Shown one piece after another: positions 57,678 to 64,000 of a DNA stretch of 64,000 nt. The translations under genes and the position numbers were made by a program. The stretch's first letter is position 1. Each line of letters begins with the position of its first letter. The stretch is taken from NCBI RefSeq assembly GCF_004343705.1, contig NZ_SKFH01000023.1, positions 51,459 through 115,458 of the forward strand. The letters are read 5' to 3'. The stretch is from Flaviaesturariibacter aridisoli. GTDB taxonomy: Bacteria > Bacteroidota > Bacteroidia > Chitinophagales > Chitinophagaceae. The notes under the pieces were generated by a model. That model ran no database searches and was not told where the DNA came from. It saw only the letters and a program-made list of their open reading frames with translations.

Positions 57678-58133
57678 TTATTGAGCCGCCACTTCCACGT
57701 TGAAATAAAGCTCGTGGATGGTGGAGGGTTTGGTATTGGCCTGTACGATGAGGTTCTTGTGCTGGGTGCCTACGCGGCCTTCGCTGTTGAAGGTGGCGCG
57801 GATGCGGCCTTCGCCACCGGGGGGAATCGGCGCCTCGGGCTTCTCGGCCACGGTGCAACCGCAGCCGGGCTGTGCTTTTTCGATCACCAGCGGCTTCGTG
57901 CCGGTGTTGCGGAAACGCCACGACACGTCCACCTGCGCTCCTTCCATCACTTTGTGCAGGTCCTGAGTGCTGGAATCCAGCCACTGGAGCGTGGTAAAGT
58001 TGGCCGAGTCGGTCATGACGCGGGTATCGGCGGCGCGGCGCGCGGAGTCGGAATTGTGGCCACTCTGTGTGTCCTGGCCGTTGCAGGCGGCGAGCAGGAT
58101 GACGGCGGCCAGTGCGGGGATAAATGCTTTCAT
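57678..58133 (-). CDS. DUF1573 lipoprotein
   Basis: A 151-residue lipoprotein (LLAACNGQ, lipobox at the Cys near residue 18) with the DUF1573 Ig-like fold: VDVSWRFRNTGTKPLVIEKA then QPGCGCTVAEKPEAPIPPGG, typical of this domain with its conserved CGC. Its function is unknown. It is in the conserved nusB-DUF1573-yajC-coaE group. TAAATTTG lies 19 nt upstream. Confidence 0.9.
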   Translation of the reverse strand: MKAFIPALAAVILLAACNGQDTQSGHNSDSARRAADTRVMTDSANFTTLQWLDSSTQDLHKVMEGAQVDVSWRFRNTGTKPLVIEKAQPGCGCTVAEKPEAPIPPGGEGRIRATFNSEGRVGTQHKNLIVQANTKPSTIHELYFNVEVAAQ

Positions 58134-58152
58134 GCGCTTCGGGTTGAGGTCG

Positions 58153-58160
58153 CAAATTTA
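58153..58160 (-). promoter_or_regulatory. -7 element of DUF1573-yajC
   Basis: TAAATTTG on the minus strand, 19 nt before the DUF1573 ATG and at the end of nusB. Confidence 0.45.
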
Positions 58161-58165
58161 ATGGC

Positions 58166-59095
58166 TCAGGCTCCTTTGCGGAAATCCGTTTTGTGCAGCT
58201 GGCCCGATTGCACGAGGTCTTTGTGAATGTTGTCGAGAATGCCGTTGATGAATTGCCCGCTTTGTGCCGTGCTGTATTCCTTGGCCAGCTCGATGTATTC
58301 GTTGATGGTCACTTTCGGGGGGATGGTTTCAAAGAACAGCAATTCGGCCACTCCCATCTTCATCAGGATCATATCGAGGGAAGCGATCCGCTCGGCGTCC
58401 CAGTTTTTCAGTTTGGGGTGGATATATCCTTCGAGCTGCTCGTGCTTCTCGAGCACGGTAGCCAGCAGACTTTTGGCAAACTGCAGCTTCTCGGCCGAAA
58501 TGAACTGGTCGATGCGGAAGGAGCCCGGCTTCTGGAGGTAGCCCTGAACGAGCTGAACAGCCATCTCGCCGTCGTCGTCCCAGTTGGGAAACAGTTCTTC
58601 AAGGTGCGCGATGAACGACTCATCGGGCAGCAGCAGCTCTTCGAAAATATATTCAAGAATAGCGCGTTCGCTCTTCTTTTCGCGCGTTTCGGTGCTGATG
58701 TACGTATGGTACTCCGGGCTTTCAGCCAGGCGCTGGTAAGCTTTACGCAGGATATCGCGGTCGATACGATGCATCGACTGGCCCATCTCCCACTGGGCCG
58801 CAAGTGCCGTGTCTTCCTTCAGGGTCCAGAGCAGCTCGTTACCGGCGATCTTGGTGTTTACATTTAGGTCTTCCTGCGAGGGCAGGTGCTTGGAGCGACG
58901 CTGGAACGAATCGGTTTCGGCATAGCCGGCCACTTCGGTCACAAAATAAAGGAGGTATTGAAGCAGGTCGCGCGACTGGTCAAAATGCTTTTGCAGCAGG
59001 CGCTGCGGCTCCCCGGGTTTTCCTTGTCCATCCTGGGTGCTCAACGTATACAAGGTCTGCATCACTTTCACCCGGATATTCCTTCTGCTGATCAT
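58166..59095 (-). CDS. nusB: Transcription antitermination factor NusB, long form
   Basis: A 309-residue protein. The NusB fold is near the C-terminus (about 170-300) with the block LDMILMKMGVAELLFF and PPKVTINEYIELAKEYST. The N-terminal RNA-binding-like segment ISRRNIRVKVMQTLYTLS is at residues 2-19, and a ~120-residue insertion follows. Common NusB proteins are about 140 residues; the long form is usual in Bacteroidota. The start at ATG 59095 is the family start. NusB acts in rRNA antitermination with NusE. Confidence 0.93.
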   Translation of the reverse strand: MISRRNIRVKVMQTLYTLSTQDGQGKPGEPQRLLQKHFDQSRDLLQYLLYFVTEVAGYAETDSFQRRSKHLPSQEDLNVNTKIAGNELLWTLKEDTALAAQWEMGQSMHRIDRDILRKAYQRLAESPEYHTYISTETREKKSERAILEYIFEELLLPDESFIAHLEELFPNWDDDGEMAVQLVQGYLQKPGSFRIDQFISAEKLQFAKSLLATVLEKHEQLEGYIHPKLKNWDAERIASLDMILMKMGVAELLFFETIPPKVTINEYIELAKEYSTAQSGQFINGILDNIHKDLVQSGQLHKTDFRKGA

Positions 59096-59117
59096 CGGTA
59101 AAGAACTTTTGAGCCGG

Positions 59118-59125
59118 CAAAGATA
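59118..59125 (-). promoter_or_regulatory. -7 element of nusB
   Basis: TATCTTTG on the minus strand, 22 nt before the nusB ATG. Confidence 0.6.
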
Positions 59126-59135
59126 GGGCAAACAA

Positions 59136-59211
59136 GTTGGGTAGCGGGAAGTTTGAAGTGGGAAGCACTGCTCCTCTCCTTTACTTCCGACTTTCCACTT
59201 CGCACTTTATT
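59136..59211. repeat. GGGAAGTTTGAAGTGGGAAG stuttering inverted arms
   Basis: The left arm (59146-59163) and the right arm TACTTCCGACTTTCCACTTC (from about 59182) face each other between nusB and the SDR stop. Confidence 0.6.
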
Positions 59212-59983
59212 ACTTATAGAGCCCTGCTGCCGTTTTCTCTGCGAGCGACTTGGGGAAGAGCCATACGAGGAATGCGCCGAGCTTATTGATGGCCCCGGTG
59301 ATGACCTCGGCGCGGCCCTGGAGGGTTGCTTTCACCGCCGCTTCGGCTACCGCTTCGGGCGTCATGTTGACCTTCTCAGCGGCCTTCTGCGCCTTGGGCC
59401 CTACCTGTGCCCGGTTGGCAAAGTCGGTGTCGGTAGACCCGGGACAGACGCAGGTAACCGACACGGAAGTGTCGCGCAGCTCGTAGCGGAGGCCGCGGCT
59501 GAAGGTGAGCACAAAGGCTTTCGTAGCCGCGTAGATGCTCAGGAAAGGTACCGCCTGGTAGGCAGCCGAGGAAGCAATGTTGAGCAGCCAGGCCTTCGGC
59601 TGTTTTTTCAGTTCCGGCAGAAACAGGTGCGTCAGCGCCACAAGGGCGTTCATGTTCACCTGCATCATGTTTTGCTGCCCTTCGAGCGGCAGCTCCGCAA
59701 AGGCACCGCTCGACCCGAAGCCGGCGTTGTTGACCAGTCCCTGCACCGCGTAGCCCGAGCTGCGGCACCAGTCGAGCAGGCGCTGCGGCGCCGCGGCGTC
59801 GCCGAGGTCTTCGGAGCGGAAGTCAACCTGCACGCCGAAGTCCTTGCGGATGGCAGCAGCGGCCGCTTCGAGGGCTTCGGCGCCACGGGCCACCAGCAAT
59901 ACGTTGAAGCCGCGGGCCGCCCAGGCGCGGGCGATGGAAAGGCCGATGCCCTTCGAGGCGCCGGTAATCAGGATATAGTTCAT
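59210..59983 (-). CDS. Short-chain dehydrogenase/reductase
   Basis: A 257-residue SDR. ILITGASKGIGLSIARAWA is the dinucleotide motif at residues 4-22; NNAGF near 88, SSAAYQAVPFLSIYAATKAF (Tyr-x3-Lys) near 140-160. The PPGSTDTDF-like CVCPGSTDTDFANR near 190 follows. Substrate unknown. ATG 59983 begins the Rossmann strand. Confidence 0.9.
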   Translation of the reverse strand: MNYILITGASKGIGLSIARAWAARGFNVLLVARGAEALEAAAAAIRKDFGVQVDFRSEDLGDAAAPQRLLDWCRSSGYAVQGLVNNAGFGSSGAFAELPLEGQQNMMQVNMNALVALTHLFLPELKKQPKAWLLNIASSAAYQAVPFLSIYAATKAFVLTFSRGLRYELRDTSVSVTCVCPGSTDTDFANRAQVGPKAQKAAEKVNMTPEAVAEAAVKATLQGRAEVITGAINKLGAFLVWLFPKSLAEKTAAGLYK

Positions 59984-60031
59984 GGTCGGAGCGTAATGGG
60001 TAGTAAAAGTAGTGCGTGCCGGAGTTCGAAG

Positions 60032-60055
60032 AAAAAGCCTCCCGTTGAGGAGGCT
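60032..60055 (-). terminator. Terminator of the 2OG dioxygenase gene
   Basis: On the minus strand the stem AGCCTCC/GGAGGCT is followed by TTTTT. Confidence 0.7.
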
Positions 60056-60098
60056 CCACTTCAATATGCTACAGTCCTTGTTGTTTATTCGATATTCA

Positions 60099-60914
60099 TT
60101 AGTTCTGCACCGTACTTGCCAGGCGGTGGTAGAACGGCGTTTTGCTCTTATCGTCCTTCGGCATGTACTTGCCGGTAACAACGGGCACATACATCACGCG
60201 GCGGCGGCTGGCCTCGCCGAAGTGGGGCGACTGCTGCACGCGGTGCCAGAGGCGGCCGTCGTGTACGGTAAGGTCGCCGGCCTCGATGTCGAAGCCCACC
60301 TCGCGGCGGTCGGGCTTGTGGTCGATAAAGTATTTCTTGCCGAACAGCAGGCGCAGGATGCCTTGCGTGTGGGTGCCGGGGAGGATCCGCAGGCCGCCGT
60401 TCTCGAAGGGGCAGGTATCGAGGTGGATGCCCACGTTGAGCATCGGCATGATGCGCTGGCCCAGGAAGAGGTCGCGCGGCGAGTCGGTATGCCAGCCCAT
60501 TTGCGAAAAGGCGCTGTTCGGTGTGCGTACGTAGTTGTTGAGCACCAGCCCGTCTTTCTCATACTCGCCGATGCGGCCTTCAAACGGGGCTACAAGGCCG
60601 GTGAGCGCCTGCAGGCGCGGGTCCTTCAGCAGGTCCTGCAGCAGGGGGCTGAACTTGGAGGTGAAGCAGATGCGCTGGATGGTCTTGCGGCCATCTTCGT
60701 CCTTGCCGAACTTCAGCGGGATGCCGTGGATCTTCTCCACACCTTCGTCGAGCAGCTGCTGCTCAATCCGGCTTACTTCGGCGCGTATAGCCGTTACGGT
60801 TTCCTGCGGGATAAAGCCGCGGAACATCAATACACCGTGTTTTTGAAAAAAAGCCAGTTGCTCTTCTGTGATCGTTTTGCCCAGCACAAAATCAGGTATC
60901 GTAAACTTCCTCAT
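60099..60914 (-). CDS. Phytanoyl-CoA dioxygenase family protein
   Basis: A 271-residue Fe(II)/2-oxoglutarate oxygenase. The metal ligands are visible as His-x-Asp in GWHTDSPRD near residue 135 and a distal His in LWHRVQQSPHFG near 230, with the 2OG-binding Arg after it in SRRRVMYVP. The substrate is unknown. A TATTTTTG element lies 70 nt upstream. The start at ATG 60914 excludes a spurious upstream extension. Confidence 0.88.
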   Translation of the reverse strand: MRKFTIPDFVLGKTITEEQLAFFQKHGVLMFRGFIPQETVTAIRAEVSRIEQQLLDEGVEKIHGIPLKFGKDEDGRKTIQRICFTSKFSPLLQDLLKDPRLQALTGLVAPFEGRIGEYEKDGLVLNNYVRTPNSAFSQMGWHTDSPRDLFLGQRIMPMLNVGIHLDTCPFENGGLRILPGTHTQGILRLLFGKKYFIDHKPDRREVGFDIEAGDLTVHDGRLWHRVQQSPHFGEASRRRVMYVPVVTGKYMPKDDKSKTPFYHRLASTVQN

Positions 60915-60984
60915 TACAGACAATAGTTTATAGGGTGGCCGACGATGTTCGGGGAAACACCGCATTTGGCCGCTTAAAACAACA

Positions 60985-60992
60985 CAAAAATA
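60985..60992 (-). promoter_or_regulatory. -7 element of the dioxygenase gene
   Basis: TATTTTTG on the minus strand, 70 nt before the ATG; the long leader makes this less certain. Confidence 0.45.
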
Positions 60993-61011
60993 CGGAGCCT
61001 GCCAAAGCATT

Positions 61012-61653
61012 TTAGCGGAATGCGGCCTTTTTGCCGCCCAAATAGCACAAATAGGTCAGCAACGGTGCCGCCAGCACATCGATGGTATAATGCACATGCT
61101 GCACCAGCACCAGCACGGCCACGGCGCAGGCGGCGGCCAGCGTAAGCCGGCGCTGCCAGGGCAACGGAAAACAATAAACGAAAAGGAACATCGTGGCCGT
61201 ATGCCCGGAGTAAAAAAGATCCTTGGTGATGAAGGTGCTGCCATAAAAGCGGTTGGCCAGCGGGTCTACCAGCGGGATGAGGGCGGGCGGTGTTTCCAGC
61301 GGCACGAGGTAAATGCTGATCATCCGGCTGGCCGTCAGCAGGGCGAAGCTCCAGATAAAGATGACCGTGAAGCGCGGACTTTTCAAAGCCTGCCAGATGG
61401 CAAGGGCCGCCGCGCCCCAGATACAGCTGAATACCGCTATCGATACATCGGTGGCGGGCAGCACCCGCAGGATCGGGTCGTTGAGCGGGGTGCCGCTGCG
61501 GGCTTCGATATATTGAAAGAACGGCGGCAGCGCGGCCAGCAACGCCAGGGCCAGGAAGGCCCCGGGCAGGAGACTCTGCCGGTAGCGGCGCTGGCGCCAG
61601 GCATCCGGCCAGCGGTCGGCGGCCTGCACGAAACGGGACCCTTGTTCAGACAT
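61012..61653 (-). CDS. PAP2-related membrane phosphatase (PAP2_C/sphingomyelin-synthase-like)
   Basis: A 213-residue protein with about five membrane segments. The active-site His-His-Asp pattern is in DLFYSGHTATMFLF near residue 145 and VQHVHYTIDVLAAP near 190, as in the PAP2_C domain of sphingomyelin-synthase-related enzymes. It may hydrolyse or transfer a phospholipid head group. It is divergent from groES. Confidence 0.8.
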   Translation of the reverse strand: MSEQGSRFVQAADRWPDAWRQRRYRQSLLPGAFLALALLAALPPFFQYIEARSGTPLNDPILRVLPATDVSIAVFSCIWGAAALAIWQALKSPRFTVIFIWSFALLTASRMISIYLVPLETPPALIPLVDPLANRFYGSTFITKDLFYSGHTATMFLFVYCFPLPWQRRLTLAAACAVAVLVLVQHVHYTIDVLAAPLLTYLCYLGGKKAAFR

Positions 61654-61777
61654 CGGCGCAATGTTACGACAGATGCCGCCAGCGGCCCGGCAACCTGACA
61701 GAATTTCGCACCGACACCCGTAAAGAACGCCTCTTTCGGAAAAAGTGCCGCCCGGCCTGCTAAAAATTCCTCCCCGA

Positions 61778-61794
61778 CCGGAAATAATTTCCGG
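61778..61794. promoter_or_regulatory. 17-bp perfect palindrome upstream of groES
   Basis: CCGGAAATAATTTCCGG, dyad symmetric about 61786, lies 101 nt before the groES ATG in the gap to the divergent PAP2 gene. It has operator-like form; it is not CIRCE. Regulator unknown. Confidence 0.5.
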
Positions 61795-61895
61795 ATTTTC
61801 CCGGTGGCACATAATTCGCGCATGGGTGCTGCGCCGCGGGCGGAACACCCGTACCTTGCGGCCCACATCTTCAATCAAACCAAAATTTCATACGT

Positions 61896-62177
61896 ATGTC
61901 GAACAAAGTGAATGTTACCCCCCTGCACGACAGAGTGATCGTGAAACCGGCTGCTGCAGAAGAAAAAACGGCCGGCGGTATCATTATCCCGGACACGGCA
62001 AAGGAAAAGCCCATGCGCGGCATTGTGATCGCCGCCGGTCCCGGTAAGAAAGACGAGCCTGTAACCGTGAAGGAAGGCGACACCGTTCTGTACGGCAAAT
62101 ACGCCGGCACCGAGATCTCCATCGAAGGCGACGACTTCCTCATCATGCGCGAAAGCGACATCCTGGCGATCGTATAA
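61896..62177 (+). CDS. groES: Co-chaperonin GroES
   Basis: A 93-residue lid of the chaperonin. [20 protein letters not shown], then [13 protein letters not shown] (mobile loop) and [17 protein letters not shown] are typical. groEL follows after 118 nt that contain a strong hairpin without U-tract. Confidence 0.97.
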   Translation: MSNKVNVTPLHDRVIVKPAAAEEKTAGGIIIPDTAKEKPMRGIVIAAGPGKKDEPVTVKEGDTVLYGKYAGTEISIEGDDFLIMRESDILAIV

Positions 62178-62185
62178 GTTTTCGG

Positions 62186-62221
62186 CACGGTCACCCTTCG
62201 GCTGCGCGCAAGGTGACCGTG
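62186..62221 (+). repeat. Hairpin between groES and groEL
   Basis: A 10-bp perfect stem CACGGTCACC/GGTGACCGTG (62186-62195 with 62212-62221) with a GC-rich loop and no T-tract. It may stabilise or process the groES-groEL mRNA. Phrases like TTCGCATGAC follow and recur at other gaps. Confidence 0.6.
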
Positions 62222-62295
62222 GTGCTTGCTCCTTGTCATGCGAACGCAGCCAAAGCATGAACCAACATCATTAAAAATTTCAAACACGAATAATC

Positions 62296-63933
62296 ATGGC
62301 AAAACAACTGTTTTTCGAAACTGATGCCCGTAATAAAATGAAGAAAGGCGTGGACGTTCTCGCCAACGCCGTCAAGGTTACCCTCGGTCCCAAAGGCCGC
62401 AACGTGGTGATCGAAAAGAAATTCGGTGCCCCTTCCGTCACCAAGGACGGTGTGTCTGTAGCCAAGGAGATTGAGCTGGAAGACGCCATCGAGAACATGG
62501 GTGCCCAGATGGTGAAGGAAGTGGCTTCCAAAACCGCCGACATCGCCGGTGATGGTACCACCACTGCTACCGTGCTGGCTCAGGCCCTTATCACCGAAGG
62601 ACTCAAGAACGTGGCCGCCGGCGCCAACCCGATGGACCTGAAGCGTGGTATGGACAAGGCTGTTAAGGCCGTTGTAGAAAACCTGAAGGCCCAGTCGCAG
62701 ACCGTAGGCAACGACAACCAGAAGATCGAGCAGGTTGCTACCATCTCCGCCAACAACGACAACGAGATCGGCAAGCTCATCGCCCAGGCGATGGAAAAGG
62801 TCTCCAAAGACGGTGTCATCACCATCGAAGAAGCCAAAGGCATCGAAACCACGGTCGACGTGGTGGAAGGCATGCAGTTCGACCGCGGCTACATCTCTCC
62901 CTACTTCGTTACGAACAGCGAGAAGATGCAGGCTGAGCTCGACCGCCCCTACATTATGATCTATGACAAGAAGGTGTCTTCGATGAAAGACATCCTCCCC
63001 ATCCTCGAAAAAGTTGCCCAGCAAGGCGCGCCCCTGCTGATCATCGCCGAAGACCTCGAAGGCGAAGCGCTGGCTACCCTCGTGGTGAACAAGCTGCGCG
63101 GCACCCTGAAGATCGCTGCCGTAAAGGCTCCGGGCTTCGGCGACCGCCGCAAGGAAATGCTCCAGGACATCGCCGTGCTCACCAAGGGCATCGTGATCTC
63201 CGAAGAGCAGGGCTACAAGCTCGAGAACGCCGACCTTACTTACCTCGGCCGCGCTGAGCGCGTGGTGGTAGACAAAGACAACACGACGGTTGTGGGCGGT
63301 GTTGGCGAGAAAGAATCGATCACGGCCCGCATCAACCAGATCCGAGCCCAGATCGAGAACACCACTTCCGACTACGACCGTGAGAAGCTCCAGGAGCGCC
63401 TGGCCAAGCTGAGCGGCGGTGTTGCGGTGCTGCACGTGGGTGCTGCCACCGAAGTGGAAATGAAAGAAAAGAAAGACCGCGTAGACGACGCCCTGCACGC
63501 AACCCGCGCTGCCGTTGAAGAAGGCATCGTTCCGGGGGGTGGTGTGGCCTACGTGCGCGCCATCGAAAGCCTCGGCAATATCGCCACCGAGAACAACGAC
63601 GAGAAGACCGGTGTGCAGATCGTGCGCCGCGCCCTCGAAGAACCCCTGCGCCAGATCGTGGCCAACGGCGGCATCGAAGGCTCCGTTGTGGTGAACAAAG
63701 TGCGCGAAGGCAAAGGCGACTACGGTTTCAACGCCCGTACCGAGCAGTATGAGAACCTCATCGCCGCCGGTGTGATCGACCCCACTAAGGTGAGCCGCAT
63801 CGCCCTCGAAAACGCCTCCTCCATTGCCGGTATGCTGCTGACAACGGAATGCGTGGTAGCCGACAAGCCGGAGCCGAAAGCGGCGGCCGGTGCGCCCGCC
63901 GGTATGCCGGGTATGGGTGGCATGGACTACTAA
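62296..63933 (+). CDS. groEL: Chaperonin GroEL
   Basis: A 545-residue 60-kDa chaperonin that folds proteins in a double ring with Gro[22 protein letters not shown], the ATP-binding [11 protein letters not shown] near 88, and the apical/intermediate domain blocks are present. The C-terminus ends in [12 protein letters not shown], a slightly altered GGM tail. It is complete in the window. Confidence 0.98.
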   Translation: MAKQLFFETDARNKMKKGVDVLANAVKVTLGPKGRNVVIEKKFGAPSVTKDGVSVAKEIELEDAIENMGAQMVKEVASKTADIAGDGTTTATVLAQALITEGLKNVAAGANPMDLKRGMDKAVKAVVENLKAQSQTVGNDNQKIEQVATISANNDNEIGKLIAQAMEKVSKDGVITIEEAKGIETTVDVVEGMQFDRGYISPYFVTNSEKMQAELDRPYIMIYDKKVSSMKDILPILEKVAQQGAPLLIIAEDLEGEALATLVVNKLRGTLKIAAVKAPGFGDRRKEMLQDIAVLTKGIVISEEQGYKLENADLTYLGRAERVVVDKDNTTVVGGVGEKESITARINQIRAQIENTTSDYDREKLQERLAKLSGGVAVLHVGAATEVEMKEKKDRVDDALHATRAAVEEGIVPGGGVAYVRAIESLGNIATENNDEKTGVQIVRRALEEPLRQIVANGGIEGSVVVNKVREGKGDYGFNARTEQYENLIAAGVIDPTKVSRIALENASSIAGMLLTTECVVADKPEPKAAAGAPAGMPGMGGMDY

Positions 63934-63944
63934 GTACCAACCCA

Positions 63945-64000
63945 ATCTGGGATCCGGGATTTCAGATTCCCGATTTTCGAAGTGCCGGACGTTCGTCCGG
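63945..64000. repeat. Stuttering phrase and palindrome after groEL (cut by window edge)
   Basis: CTGGGATCCGGGATTTCAGA then TTCCCGATTTTCG shows the same word-permuting style. CCGGACGTTCGTCCGG (63985-64000) is a perfect palindrome that may be a terminator stem cut off by the edge. Confidence 0.5.

Noticed and set aside
61654..61895. CIRCE element upstream of groES
   Set aside because: No TTAGCACTC-N9-GAGTGCTAA dyad is present; only the unrelated CCGGAAAT palindrome is seen.
62236..63945. 569-codon open frame on the minus strand opposite groEL
   Set aside because: It is a shadow of the highly biased groEL codons; composition is His/Val/Leu-rich and no family is recognisable.
1..64000. Insertion sequences, integrases or phage genes
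   Set aside because: No transposase, integrase or structural phage gene was recognised in any frame; repeats present are short and non-coding.

Overview
The window is chromosomal DNA from a member of the Bacteroidota, most likely Chitinophagaceae and Chitinophaga-like. Three things support this. The gene families are typical of the phylum: fused SecDF, bifunctional HisB, long NusB, DUF2723, DUF3810, DUF3037 with a HipA-like kinase, DUF4266/DUF3570, and a YajC-DUF1573-NusB block. The promoters carry the phylum-specific -7 element TAnnTTTG, and Shine-Dalgarno sequences are almost absent. Secreted proteins have short signal peptides ending in AQ. I see no insertion sequence, phage, integrase or CRISPR array. 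This is mostly housekeeping chromosome with a few small accessory patches and decayed genes.

Layout. 1-4.8 kb: 5' part of mutS2 (minus), msrA, a secreted amidohydrolase and a secreted thioredoxin-fold protein. 5-9.5 kb: a minus-strand histidine operon hisG-hisD-hisC-hisB, headed by an apparent attenuator with a 17-codon leader peptide rich in His codons. 9.5-16.2 kb: a small secreted protein, a transaldolase-like aldolase, the SRP RNA gene, a MacB-type permease, tsaD, a TrmN6-like methyltransferase, an alanine/saccharopine dehydrogenase-family enzyme, hscB and tRNA-Leu. 16.3-16.6 kb: relics of a PAS sensor and of a receiver domain. 16.7-19.5 kb: a minus-strand operon of thioredoxin, ApbE flavin transferase, DUF4266 lipoprotein and DUF3570 outer-membrane protein. 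19.5-26.3 kb: DUF3037 with a HipA-like kinase, DUF2130, phospholipase C-like protein, phosphopantetheinyl transferase, dcd, tspO and DUF3810. 26.3-31 kb: yceD-rpmF-plsX, a secreted protein, tRNA-Lys, an SDR and a SAM hydrolase. 31-37.5 kb: a very large DUF2723 membrane glycosyltransferase and a VWA/MoxR-type ATPase pair. 37.5-45.4 kb: a secreted protein, murB, an NAD(P)-binding protein, priA, plsC, DUF4258, mtaB and a YciI-like protein. 45.4-49 kb: tRNA-Val with a GIY-YIG relic, a truncated tail-specific protease, clpS, an esterase, a histidine-kinase relic and an intact response regulator. 49-64 kb: valS, a 42-bp palindromic tandem array, secDF, an aminotransferase, coaE-yajC-DUF1573-nusB, an SDR, a 2OG dioxygenase, a PAP2-type enzyme and groES-groEL.

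The most interesting points are these. (1) The ApbE operon encodes a 70-residue lipoprotein with an S-G-A-T motif resembling ApbE flavinylation sites, which suggests a compact flavinylated redox system. (2) The his attenuator. (3) Gene gaps filled with 'stuttering' short words, often as inverted arms hugging stop and start codons; one such phrase also lies inside valS. (4) A five-unit 42-bp array carrying a perfect 17-bp palindrome. (5) Many -7 elements only 4-8 nt from the start codon, implying leaderless mRNAs, plus two terminator U-tracts that double as -7 elements. (6) Several small relics of two-component and other genes.
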